In this document: one piece after another, positions 48,201 to 54,166 of the stretch
Position numbering within the stretch: the stretch's first letter is position 1
Layout: each line of letters opens with the position of its first letter
From: Xenopus tropicalis
Taxonomy: Eukaryota > Chordata > Amphibia > Anura > Pipidae
Assembly: GCF_000004195.4 (NCBI RefSeq)
Contig: NC_030683.2
Location: 83,663,410 to 83,727,409 of the forward strand
DNA length: 64,000 nt
Direction of reading: 5' to 3'
The notes under the pieces: model-generated
What the model was told of the DNA's origin: nothing
Databases searched by the model: none
Seen by the model: only the letters and a program-made list of their open reading frames with translations
Program-made: the position numbers and the translations under genes

Positions 48201-48898
48201 CAAAATATATCACATCTCTTAATTGTGACAAGTGAATCGAGCGTTAAGTCGCAAAAAATTTTTTAACGCATGTGAGAGAAGGATGTGCTTTTGGCAGGAC
48301 CTGGGAGCGCACTTATATACTTTTTATCTGCATGTGATTTAGCTGATGCAACATCAAGTGCCTATAGGCACAACAGGCCTGCTGCCTGCTGGATACTGTC
48401 GGTGCCCCCTCCAAGGCCAATCGCAGGCGCAAGGAGAAGGTAAAACATACACGCAGGGGCGGGCAAGTTGGCATCAGGTTTGACTTTGGGAGGAGCTCAT
48501 GACTGAGGTGGTGGGGCTTGTGGCTGGAGTGGGGGGCCTGTGGGGGGGGGACCCCGAGGTGACAGCCTTGGACAGCCCCGGAGACCACAGTCCTGATGTG
48601 TACACGTGTTTGTACCTCCATATTTTTTTGCACTCTGCGTGCTGCTGCAAAGCTTAAAGCTCCATTGTCATGTCTATGCAGTATGCTGTGTATGAGGCTT
48701 GTTCACCATCCAACTCTACTCAATACAATAAAAACAAAGGGTGTATTACAGGACTGAAGGAAATAACAACATTGCTTCTCTTTGTTTTAGGCACTGGAGG
48801 TTCTGTTATCAGAGCTAACTATGGAGATGGATGAAGATATGGAGGATATTCTAGAATATGAGAAATATATTGAGCTGGGAACCAGTGAGAACATTTAA
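18169..48898 (+). CDS. Unnamed eleven-exon gene, 389-residue acidic helical protein
   Basis: I joined eleven exons by GT-AG sites and phase: 18169-18215, 19520-19648, 26885-26947, 28545-28635, 30374-30511, 31189-31247, 36891-37047, 39508-39651, 44304-44424, 46411-46523, 48791-48898. They total 1170 nt, exactly 389 codons plus TAA, with no stop and consistent phase at all ten junctions. The start is [15 protein letters not shown], and an in-frame TAA lies six bases before its ATG. Residues about 80-110 are Lys-rich. Residues 110-280 are helical and acidic, with three related segments at 128-147, 195-214 and 241-260. The C-terminus is Glu/Asp-rich ([16 protein letters not shown]). There is no signal peptide, membrane span or known catalytic motif. 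I do not recognise the family; an adaptor or structural role is only a guess. The introns are full of transposons. Confidence 0.78.
19520..19648 (+). CDS. Exon 2 of the eleven-exon gene
   Basis: Acceptor TTATTTCTTAG, donor CCAAG/GTATGA. It encodes [20 protein letters not shown] and a basic tail ([10 protein letters not shown]). It enters and leaves in phase 2. Confidence 0.75.
19649..21012. other. Intron 2, left part, no further gene recognised
   Basis: An open frame at 20199-20576 (125 codons) starts after a short gap and has no recognisable domain. It is not needed for the host gene's phase. I leave it as probable chance. Confidence 0.4.
21013..22403. mobile_element. T2-like MITE interrupted by an LTR-like insert
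   Basis: The outer ends are TTAAAGGGGTGGTTTGCC and GGTGAACAGCCCCTTTAA with TTAA on both sides. The left segment (TTTCAAATGGGGGTCACTGA) and right segment (TATTCCAGTTTCTCATTTGA, CCCTAGCAACC) belong to one common family, also seen at 26202-26610 and reversed at 39890-40165. About 0.9 kb of unrelated sequence splits it. Confidence 0.72.
21191..22065 (+). mobile_element. LTR-like insertion (possible solo LTR)
   Basis: The insert starts near TGTAGGGACCC and contains a TATA-like box (GCTATATAGTG, 21345-21350) and an AATAAA (21897-21902) in the U3-R order of a retroviral-type LTR. No internal coding region is attached. The right boundary is not fixed: a possible CTACA duplication (21186-21190 and 22065-22069) would leave an end that is not the canonical CA. 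The class is therefore tentative. Confidence 0.4.
23158..23367. repeat. Left terminal inverted repeat of the Tc1/mariner element
   Basis: A 210-bp arm beginning CAGTGGAGGAAATAATTATT and ending near TTTTTGAACCC. It matches the right arm exactly over its readable length. Tc1 elements of this structure carry transposase-binding sites at both ends of the arm. Confidence 0.93.
23384..24406 (-). CDS. Tc1/mariner transposase, full length, DD34E
   Basis: This is a single 340-codon frame with no stop or frameshift, the usual length for Tc1-type transposases. The product cuts and pastes its own element at TA sites. Residues 1-115 form the paired helix-turn-helix DNA-binding region, with an AT-hook-like linker ([10 protein letters not shown], 54-63). 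The catalytic residues are Asp153 (LWSDETK), Asp244 ([10 protein letters not shown]) and Glu279 (NPIENLW). Exactly 34 residues separate the last two, the Tc1 spacing. A Gly-rich box ([11 protein letters not shown]) lies at 187-196. The Met is the first in frame, 156 nt inside the adjacent inverted repeat. No inactivating change is visible, so activity is plausible but untested. Confidence 0.95.
   Translation of the reverse strand: MGKTKELSKDVRDKIVDLHKAGMGYKTISKKLGEKVTTVGAIVRKWKEHKMTINRPRSGAPRKISPRGVSMILRKVKKHPRTTREELVNDLKLAGTTVTKKTIGNTLHRNGLKSCRARKVPLLKKAHVQARLKFANEHLNDSVSDCEKVLWSDETKIELFGINSTRCVWRKKNAAYDPQNTVPTVKHGGGNILLWGCFSAKGTGQLIRINGKMDGAMYREILNDNLLPSARKLKMGRGWVFQHDNDPKHTAKATKEWLKKKHIKVMEWPSQSPDLNPIENLWRELKLRVAQRQPRNLRDLEMICKEEWTNIPPKMCANLVINYKKRLTSVLANKGFSTKY
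24562..24771. repeat. Right terminal inverted repeat of the Tc1/mariner element
   Basis: The complement of 23158-23367, ending ATTATTTCCTCCACTG next to a TA. It also contains the upstream region of the transposase gene, so any promoter probably lies here. Confidence 0.93.
25084..25323 (-). pseudogene. Possible Penelope-like GIY-YIG fragment
   Basis: The minus-strand frame begins [20 protein letters not shown], which fits the GIY-YIG entry strand of Penelope-like elements (.YLL.C.CG..Y.G), but the second half (YVGKT-like) is lost. The rest of the frame has no recognisable domain. It lies just right of the Tc1 element. A chance resemblance is possible. Confidence 0.35.
25655..26205. mobile_element. 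T2/Kolobok-like MITE
   Basis: TTAA flanks both sides. The termini are AAAGGGATACTGTCATG and CATGACAGTATTCCTTT. The interior contains a 15-nt G run (25976-25990) and no open frame of note. Confidence 0.82.
26202..26612. mobile_element. T2-related MITE fragment adjoining the previous one
   Basis: It contains TTTCAAATGGGGGTCAGTGA, CCAGTTTCTCATTCAAACC and CCCTAGCAACCAGATAAAT, the same family as the host element at 21013-22403. It seems to start at the TTAA that closes the previous MITE, so the two abut or share a target site. The right end (ACCCCTTAAAAGG) is degraded. Confidence 0.55.
26885..26947 (+). CDS. Exon 3 of the eleven-exon gene
   Basis: The acceptor is TTTACTCCAG. A second AG seven bases later breaks frame with both neighbours, so the first was chosen. 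Donor CCAG/GTAAGC. It encodes [20 protein letters not shown]. Confidence 0.65.
27232..28000. mobile_element. Dispersed MITE (GGATAACAGG family) containing a nested MITE
   Basis: The left part (TTATCCAGAATGCTCAGG to GGATCTCCATACTCC) and right part (GTCTACTAAAAAAG to GGGATCCCATATCTGTA) are the two halves of the family that is intact at 33927-34223. A different fold-back element (27307-27758) splits it. Confidence 0.72.
27307..27758. mobile_element. Fold-back MITE nested in another MITE
   Basis: The termini GGGGTCTATTCATCACAGTACG and the complement of TACTTTAATAACTAGGCCCC match imperfectly. The interior is rich in opposed TACGA/TCGTA and AAAAAGTC/GACTTTT words. It belongs with the GGGGC.GATTTACT group at 28900 and 60863. 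Confidence 0.65.
28545..28635 (+). CDS. Exon 4 of the eleven-exon gene
   Basis: Acceptor TCTATTGAGCAG, donor AATTG/GTAAGG. It encodes a Lys/Arg-rich hydrophilic linker ([21 protein letters not shown]). It enters in phase 2 and leaves in phase 0. Confidence 0.65.
28900..29261. mobile_element. Fold-back MITE (GGGGCAGATTTACT family)
   Basis: The ends GGGGCAGATTTACTAATCCA and TTGGTAAATCTGCCCC are complementary. The interior alternates TGCGACTTTTTC and its complement. The open frames on both strands are products of the inverted repeat. It lies in intron 4 of the eleven-exon gene. Confidence 0.75.
29262..30373. other. Intron 4, right part, no feature recognised
   Basis: No repeat with readable ends and no coding frame beyond chance. 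Confidence 0.35.
30374..30511 (+). CDS. Exon 5 of the eleven-exon gene
   Basis: Acceptor TTGTCTATTAG, donor ACAGTG/GTATGA. It has 46 codons in phase 0/0. It holds the first helical repeat, [20 protein letters not shown]. Confidence 0.78.
31189..31247 (+). CDS. Exon 6 of the eleven-exon gene
   Basis: Acceptor CACATTTACAG, donor TCAAA/GTAAGT (consensus). It encodes the short basic piece [19 protein letters not shown]. It enters in phase 0 and leaves in phase 2. Confidence 0.72.
31248..32195. other. Intron 6, left part, no feature recognised
   Basis: Only short random frames are seen. The sequence is featureless up to the retroelement fragment. Confidence 0.35.
32218..33085 (+). pseudogene. 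CR1/Rex1-type LINE fragment (RT C-terminal part and 3' end)
   Basis: The frame is truncated at its 5' end. It shows [20 protein letters not shown] (RT motif B region), then SIFADDTKL (FADD, motif C), [32 protein letters not shown] and [15 protein letters not shown], followed by [11 protein letters not shown]. This is the standard order of LINE RTs of the CR1/L2/Rex1 group. The frame then jumps to [17 protein letters not shown] in another frame, so the usual piece after the RT core is deleted. The 3' end is the repeated octamer-like tail CTATGTAACTATGTAACTAT. The RT active site is present, but the N-terminal half and endonuclease are missing, so the copy is dead. It lies in intron 6 in sense orientation. 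Confidence 0.85.
33597..33841. mobile_element. MITE (AATGAGCA family)
   Basis: The left end TAGCAATGAGCACATTTT and right end CAGATTTGCTCATTACTA are complementary. It is related to the split element at 9058-9716. Confidence 0.6.
33927..34223. mobile_element. MITE (GGATAACAGG family), uninterrupted copy
   Basis: It runs from GTATGGGATCCGTTATCC to GGATAACAGGTCCCATACC. The ends are near-complementary, with GGCCATCTCCCATAGACTTC inside. Related copies lie at 27232-28000, 45625-46213 and 52684-52972, and a fragment at about 19225-19290. Confidence 0.75.
34224..35441. other. Intron 6, no feature recognised
   Basis: Apart from a short TG-rich tract near 34700-34732, I see nothing to annotate. Confidence 0.35.
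35442..35866. mobile_element. T2/Kolobok-like MITE, copy 2
   Basis: TTAA on both sides, ends AAAGGAACAGTAACACC and GGAGTTACTGTTCCTTT. By eye it differs from the copy at 1225-1650 at only a small number of positions over about 425 bp. The internal fold-back is the same. Confidence 0.88.
35867..36890. other. Intron 6, right part, no feature recognised
   Basis: AT-rich intronic sequence without readable repeat ends. Confidence 0.35.
36891..37047 (+). CDS. Exon 7 of the eleven-exon gene
   Basis: Acceptor GTGTCACTCAG, donor TCTGTG/GTGAGT. It holds the second helical repeat, [20 protein letters not shown]. An upstream ATG in the same open frame belongs to the intron. Confidence 0.8.
37048..39225. 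other. Intron 7, no gene recognised
   Basis: Only short chance frames. A stretch at 38470-38680 has weak open frames without a domain. Confidence 0.35.
39226..39292. repeat. (TA)n microsatellite
   Basis: About 50 nt of uninterrupted TA in intron 7, with shorter TA words just before it. Confidence 0.95.
39508..39651 (+). CDS. Exon 8 of the eleven-exon gene
   Basis: Acceptor CTTTTTTCAG, donor CCAG/GTAATC. It has 48 codons in phase 0/0, starting [11 protein letters not shown]. It holds the third helical segment, [20 protein letters not shown]. Confidence 0.8.
39890..40168 (-). mobile_element. T2-related MITE fragment
   Basis: In reverse orientation it carries the family words CCCCCATTTGAAAGCTGGAA, CAATTGCAAAGTTG and ACATACTAAAAGTTAACTTA, and ends near CTCCCCCTTTAGA. 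It matches parts of 21013-22403. Confidence 0.55.
40546..41195. repeat. 13-bp tandem array, about 50 units
   Basis: The units are TATAGTACCTGTG with variants TATAGCACCTGTG, TATAGTACCTGGG, TAAAGTACCTGTG and CATAGCACCTGTG. The array length of 650 bp equals fifty 13-mers. Because 13 is not a multiple of three and the unit lacks stops on the minus strand, all three minus frames stay open, giving false frames of up to 203 codons. It lies in intron 8 of the eleven-exon gene. Confidence 0.95.
41196..43129. other. Intron 8, middle, no gene recognised
   Basis: A short inverted pair GTGCTCTGATTGG / CCAATCAGAGCAC lies at about 41377-41421. A single T2-type end (TTAAAGGAGAACTAAACCC) lies near 42779. A fold-back-type end (GGGCAGATTTATCAACATTC) lies near 42999. 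None has a clear partner. Confidence 0.4.
43130..43805. repeat. Dispersed repeat pair, copy A
   Basis: It shares a collinear series of words with 46978-47729: GCATGGGGTACAT, GATGGGC.TTCGC, TCCACCGGTTTAT, CTTGACTCTCC/AGTCCT, CTGGGGTCCCTGCTCCC, and CCCAGGCT.CATGGA. The shared layout suggests two old copies of one non-coding element, possibly an LTR. The ends are not resolved. Confidence 0.5.
44304..44424 (+). CDS. Exon 9 of the eleven-exon gene
   Basis: Acceptor TTTTGTATTTCAG, donor GGACA/GTAAGT. It encodes [20 protein letters not shown], then a hydrophobic stretch and KDSSSVLMD. It leaves in phase 1. Confidence 0.75.
45625..46213. mobile_element. MITE (GGATAACAGG family) containing a nested MITE
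   Basis: It begins TACAGGTATGGGATCTGTAA and ends CAGGTCCCATATCTGTA. The two halves match the uninterrupted copy at 33927-34223. The unrelated element at 45812-46110 splits it after AAGATATAATTA. Confidence 0.75.
45812..46110. mobile_element. Nested MITE (AAAGGTCCCCATACA family)
   Basis: The ends TAAAGGTCCCCATACATGG and CGTGTATGGGGACCTTTA are complementary. The interior is CG-rich compared with the surroundings (GATCGGGCAGG, CGATACGGTCCCCGG). There is no coding capacity. Confidence 0.78.
46411..46523 (+). CDS. Exon 10 of the eleven-exon gene
   Basis: Acceptor GTTGTATTTTCAG, donor AGAGTG/GTATGT. It encodes [20 protein letters not shown] and a His/Phe-rich piece ([11 protein letters not shown]). 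It enters in phase 1 and leaves in phase 0. Confidence 0.78.
46978..47729. repeat. Dispersed repeat pair, copy B
   Basis: This is the partner of 43130-43805. The collinear words include CGCATGGGGTACATATG, CCCACCGGTTTATCCCA and CCCAGGCTCATTGGACC. The orientation is the same. It is longer than copy A by insertions. Confidence 0.5.
47729..48241. mobile_element. Fold-back MITE (GGGGCGATTCACTAAAG)
   Basis: The left end GGGGCGATTCACTAAAGATC is matched by ACAAGTGAATCG near 48228. The interior carries opposed GCATGCGATAA/TTAACGCA and ATATCGCAT words. The right end is degraded. Confidence 0.5.
48791..48898 (+). CDS. Exon 11 (last) of the eleven-exon gene
   Basis: Acceptor CTTTGTTTTAG. It encodes [20 protein letters not shown] and the C-terminus LGTSENI, then TAA. 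The very acidic tail and a nearby polyadenylation signal support it as the terminal exon. Confidence 0.78.
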   Translation, partial: ALEVLLSELTMEMDEDMEDILEYEKYIELGTSENI

Positions 48899-48973
48899 CA
48901 AGAGGATTCCATTTATGACAATCTCCTACCATTAACTGCCAATTTGCAAATGTTTTAGATATGAGATACTGTA

Positions 48974-48979
48974 AATAAA
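48974..48979 (+). terminator. Polyadenylation signal AATAAA
   Basis: A canonical AATAAA lies 76 nt after the stop codon of the eleven-exon gene, which implies a short 3' UTR of about 100 nt. Confidence 0.6.
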
Positions 48980-51900
48980 AAAATCTAGTTTGGGACAGAA
49001 GTAGATGTTTAAGAGCCCAGCTATGCAGATATTTCACTCTGTACCAACCTCCCATCATGTTGCGTCATTATTTTGCCACCCAATGATTAGTGAGAGCTTG
49101 GGTAGGGCATGCTAACTTAATGGGGTGCTGACACAGGGGGGTCACAGTACTTTACTAAAAAGGCAGCATCTTGTACCACTTTGCTCCATTTGGCAATTAC
49201 AGCAGTCAAGTCTCGTGTCCCAATATTAGCGTTAGAGGAAGAAGTCTGGCCACGTGAGTTTTTACTTATGCTGAGATGGGATTGGAGGTTTAGGAGCATA
49301 ATAAGGACCAGACAGACAGGGGAAATGTTGTCAATGGAAAAAAAATATGCGAGAATACTACAATTGTTCTGATGAATAATTTTATTTCCTGCTAAAATTG
49401 TAAGCACAATACTTTTGCTTAAATAAATGCCGATGTAGTTTTACACAATGCAAGCACTTCCCTTCTGTAATACTTATTTGTAGATTTCTATCTGTTTGGG
49501 ACCAGCAGCGGTAGCACCCCATCTGAGCCATTAAATTACTTGGAGCATTTGGACTTTGGTTTTTCTTTATAACAGCAGTAAAAGCCCTTTAGAGTATACA
49601 TCATTTTTGCATGAATTTAAGTTAGCTTTAGTGAGTCTGAAAATTTATTTAGCAAACATTCTGACAGTGAAAGTCATTTTTGTATTCCAATGTATTCACC
49701 AGATCTAAGCCATGCCCAATAAAACCACAGTGTAATATCTGTCTAATTGGTCCTATTTCTGCAAATTGTTTTTCTGTTTAAAAAAATTATGTATCAAAAG
49801 GAGATGGTAGTTTTCTCCAAAAGTTCTAAATGACCCGTCATAAATCTAAATAAAAATGATTTTATGGCACAGACCCTCTACATGTAACTACCCCCCAGTT
49901 ATGGCTGGATGATTGAAAGAAACACACAAGAGCACTGGAGGGAAGGCTATGCCCTTAAAATCCACCCTATACTTGTGGTAACTGTAAGCAAATATTGGCA
50001 CTGCACAGGGGTAACCATATGAGCTCAGGGAGTGTATTCAAAAAATTCTCAATACTTCACTTTTATAGTGACTAAATGTACTACAATAAATGTTTACAAA
50101 GATAAGTAAAGGATATCCATTGTGACTCACACAGTGGATTACTTAACCAAAATAGCCACCATATAGATATCATGTTAAACTGAAATTTTTATTCAGTCAA
50201 TGTCCACAAGATGGCAGCAAACCCCCAAAAGTGCACCTTTTTTTGCCACGAATATAAAAAATACTTTTTATGTTGAGTTTCTTTGCTTTCCAAAGGCACT
50301 TTAGCAAATTCATGGCAACCCTTATATGAACTTATATATCTAAATAAATACATTAAAAATCTTATAAAAAGGGTTAAGAAAAAGTCTTGGTATTGACAAA
50401 ATTATTATACAGAAGAACCCTGATTTTCATTGAGCCTGCTGTCACACATCTATTATTCTCACTATCTCAGTATATCACAGAGCTTAGTGTCCCTTCAATA
50501 CATTACAGACTTCATGGAGCCTATATAAATATAGATATATATGTGTGTGTAAAAATGATTTTCTCCAGGTGTAAAAAGTGCTGTAAAATAAATAGTGCAT
50601 TTCTAAAGCTGTTCTTTCTTACACATGATTTTATGCAATCTCTGAAATCATCTGTTAAAATTAACTAGTTCCGGGAATGGTATAAAGATATGGATTTTCT
50701 TTTATGTAGTGTGAATGCTGTGATTATGCCAGTAAATTACACCACCTCGGATCTTGTGTTACCCTTTTAGTCAATTAATTCAGGTGATGATATCTGTGTA
50801 GACATTGTAAAAAATACCCTATCAACCCTCATGTCCCTAGCTGTGCGTCATTACATTTCACTGCCCCAATTCCCCTTACAGCACATCAGCCCCATTGCCA
50901 CACACTCAGAGATGTCAACTAACCACATCACTAGGGTAATAATAAGGCTCATTTAAGTCTGCAAGTGTAGTAAGCGACTTAAGCGTGTAGTAGTAGTAAT
51001 AGTGTAGTAAGCATGTTTTTTTTCCAGCAGTTAGTTTCACCTAAACCACTTTCATTAAAGGTTGCATCAAAATGGGCTCTTTACATTTCTGTATAGTTGC
51101 ACCACTCAGTCCTTCCTACCTCCAAATTAGATGCTACTGCGCCTATTGATGTTGGGGAAACCTGGTGCTACAGCCACCTCCTGACCAGGCGTTACCTCCA
51201 GGTTCCCCTTAGTGCCCTGCATCAATAAGTGCAGCACACTTGCAGCGAAAGAATAGACACAATTGCTTTAGGCACATTTGCATCTGCAATGATGCCGGAA
51301 ATCAGGGAAAAACCAATGCCTTGTGGGAAAAACATTGTGATTGCGTTCACAATTGCTTTGTATGCTGTGATTTACATCACTCCTTTCCATTGCCCCTGAC
51401 AATGTATCAGAGTTCATTGCCTCCAACAGTGTATCTCCATTACAGGGCAATCATTACACATAAATAGTATAAATAGTTTTATGCTAAAACCACTTAATTC
51501 CCAGACTTTCCTCACTCCACAGCCTTCCACTGCAATCACCCAAAGCCAGTTTAGGTGTATGCTGCATGGCTGCACAGAAATCAGAGTAGGCTGCAGCATG
51601 CATCTAGATTACATACTGAACAGGCAAGATGTTGATTTAATACATGTCCATAGTTAAATAGATTAGGGAGCAACACAGCATGTCTATGGTCACACTGTAT
51701 TGTGCAGAATTTGCAATATATACAAACACATTGGTTCAAATAAATATTTGGCCAGTAGTTCCCATTGCCCCTACAGGCAGATCATTCAAATTTACACACT
51801 GCCATCATGCTAAGGTTATGTTTGCCTTACTTTGGTTCAATTTGGAGATAAAAGTGTACAAGAAAAAAAGTGTATTACACAAATCAAAACAACATTAAAA

Positions 51901-52080
51901 CTGCACTGAAAGTAAGCATTCAAACACAGAATAAGAATAGCAATTTGTACGCATGACACTTACAGATTGTCGATCAGGATTTTTGTTCCCCAGACTGCTC
52001 TAGAGCTCAGCCAACCTGTTGAATAACATCATCATTTAATTATGTTCTTGCACAAAAACATGCAGTATAGTGAATACCTG
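48980..52080. other. Intergenic, no gene recognised
   Basis: Downstream of the eleven-exon gene only short chance frames occur. I see no repeat with readable ends. Confidence 0.4.
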
Positions 52081-52087
52081 ACCAGAT

Positions 52088-52124
<37 letters not shown>

Positions 52125-52163
52125 GAATAGATAGACAGATATAGATAGATAGATAGATAGATA
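52088..52163. repeat. (TAGA)n microsatellite
   Basis: About 75 nt of TAGA/GATA repeats with two short interruptions. Confidence 0.95.
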
Positions 52164-52683
52164 TGGATGATAAATAGCTAGACAGTTGTTATAAAACCTC
52201 CAGTAACTGTATGTGTCTCTACCACAATACTACAGTATATAGGTTGTAGGGTTTTAATAGACAGAGGCCCTTGTTTGGGCTTCCCCCAAACATTTGACTT
52301 TTGGTTGTTCACTGCCATCTTGTGGATATTGGATAAATAACAGCACCTAAACTCATTGTGCTTATTGCGTCTGATTAATTATAGGGCTGATGTTAATTGT
52401 GGAACAGTTTGTAATTATTTTATGTCATAGATGGGGTTATTTAAGTCTCTGCATTGTTGATGTGTTTAGTAAATGAGGAAAACTTTGCAGCTGGTAATTA
52501 GCTAATAAATTATGCTTGATGCATCGTACTAGGAGTGCTATTTTACCTTGACACTTATATGAAATTAATATGAATAAAACGGCTCGACCATATGGCATAC
52601 ACCAGATGGGATACACCCAAGGGTCCTTAGATTCTGAGTTGTCTGCTTTGGTGCCAGTTGAAGGAAATCATATATAATTTCAG

Positions 52684-52972
52684 TACAGGCGTGGGATCTA
52701 TTATGCTAAAAACTGTTATTCAAAAAGCTCTGAAACACAGGAATGCCATTTCCCATGGTGTCCACTGAAACAGAAAATCTTCACTTTGCTTTTTTCCTCT
52801 GTAGTAATAATAATAATAATAAATCCATTTAGATGTCAAAACAACCCTATTGGGTTTTTTTTTTACAATGTATATTTGTTTTGTTGCCTTATGGCATGCT
52901 GCCCTTATTAAGGAAAGCCCCCCATCCACAAAACCACATCTCAAGGATTTTTAACAGATCCCATGCTTCTGT
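52684..52972. mobile_element. Degenerate MITE (GGATAACAGG family)
   Basis: It begins TACAGGCGTGGGATCTATTA and ends AACAGATCCCATGCTTCTG. The familiar GCCATTTCCCATGG block lies inside. It is more diverged than the copies at 34 and 45.6 kb. Confidence 0.55.
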
Positions 52973-53307
52973 TAATGGAATAAGAGAAAGCAATCTCTGC
53001 CTGTAGAGTTCTGTGTGTTTGTCTTCTGAATAGATTAGTGAGACAAAACCATAAATTTTGCCTTTTGCAGAATTGCTGGTGAATTGATTTGCACATGTAC
53101 AGCACAGGTTTTGCTATAGAAGGAGAGGAACGAGAAGTAGGAAGTTATATGTTGTGGGCTTTACTTTCATTATCCCTTAGATCTACTTCCTTATGGTGTC
53201 TGACTCCTCTTTCACTATTGTAGCTGTGGGCCCCTATTGCTTGGTCTTGTTGGAGCCCTGTGGGGTAATATGTATTAAACATGGTGGCATTTATTTATAC
53301 ATAAGGG

Positions 53308-54166
53308 TCATAGGAAGAAAACAATGCCAAACCTAGTTTGTCAGGACGGAAATAGTGTGAAAACTAGATTATCAGGAAGGAAATGATTCCAAAACTAGAT
53401 TCACAGGAAGGAAACAATGCCAAAACTAGATTGACAGGAAGGAAACAATGTCAAAACTAGATTGACAGGAAGGAAACAATGTCAAAACTAGATTCACAGA
53501 AGGATACAATGCCAAAACTAGATTCACAGAAGGAAATAATGCCAAAACTAGATTCACAGAAGGAAACAATGCCAAAACTAGATTCACAGAAGGAAATAAT
53601 GCCAAAACTAGATTCACAGAAGGAAACAATGCCAAAACTAGATTCACAGAAGGAAACAATGCCAAAACTAGATTCATAGGAAGCAAACAATGCCAAAACT
53701 AGATTCACAGGAAGGAAACAATGCCAAAACTAGATTCATAGGAAGCAAACAATGCCAAAACTAGATTCACAGGAAGGAAACAATGCCAAAACTAGATTCA
53801 TAGGAAGCAAACAATGCCAAAACTACATTGACAGGAAGGAAACAATGCCAAAACTAGATTCATAGAAGGAAACAATGTAAAAACTAGATTCACAGGAAGG
53901 AAACAATGTCAAAACTAGATTCACAGGAAGCAAACAATGCCAAAACTAGATTCACAGGAAGGAAATAATGTCAAAACTAGATTCACAGAAGGAAACAATG
54001 TCAAAACTAGATTCACAGAAGGAAACAATGTCAAAACTAGATTCACAGAAGGAAACAATGCCAAAACTAGATTCACAGAAGGAAACAATGCCAAAACTAG
54101 ATTCACAGAAGGAAACAATGCCAAAACTAGATTCACAGGAAGCAAACAATGCCAAAACTAGATGCA
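53308..54166. repeat. Minisatellite of 30/31-bp units
   Basis: The unit is CAAAACTAGATTCACAG followed by GAAGGAAACAATGC. Most units in the outer and middle parts are 31 bp. Two blocks (about 53490-53670 and 53970-54130) are made of 30-bp units that lack one G. In those blocks the frame stays constant, giving runs of a ten-residue repeat (MPKLDSQKET) on the plus strand and a matching one on the minus strand. No start context, splice sites or non-repetitive coding DNA flank it, so I treat these frames as artefacts. About 28 units in total. Confidence 0.95.

Noticed and set aside
48313..48633. 106-codon minus-strand frame
   Set aside because: It lies in a GC-richer intronic stretch with a G run. 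It has no domain and no supporting signals.
53308..54166. CRISPR-like regular repeats
   Set aside because: The units are contiguous with no unique spacers, and the genome is clearly vertebrate.
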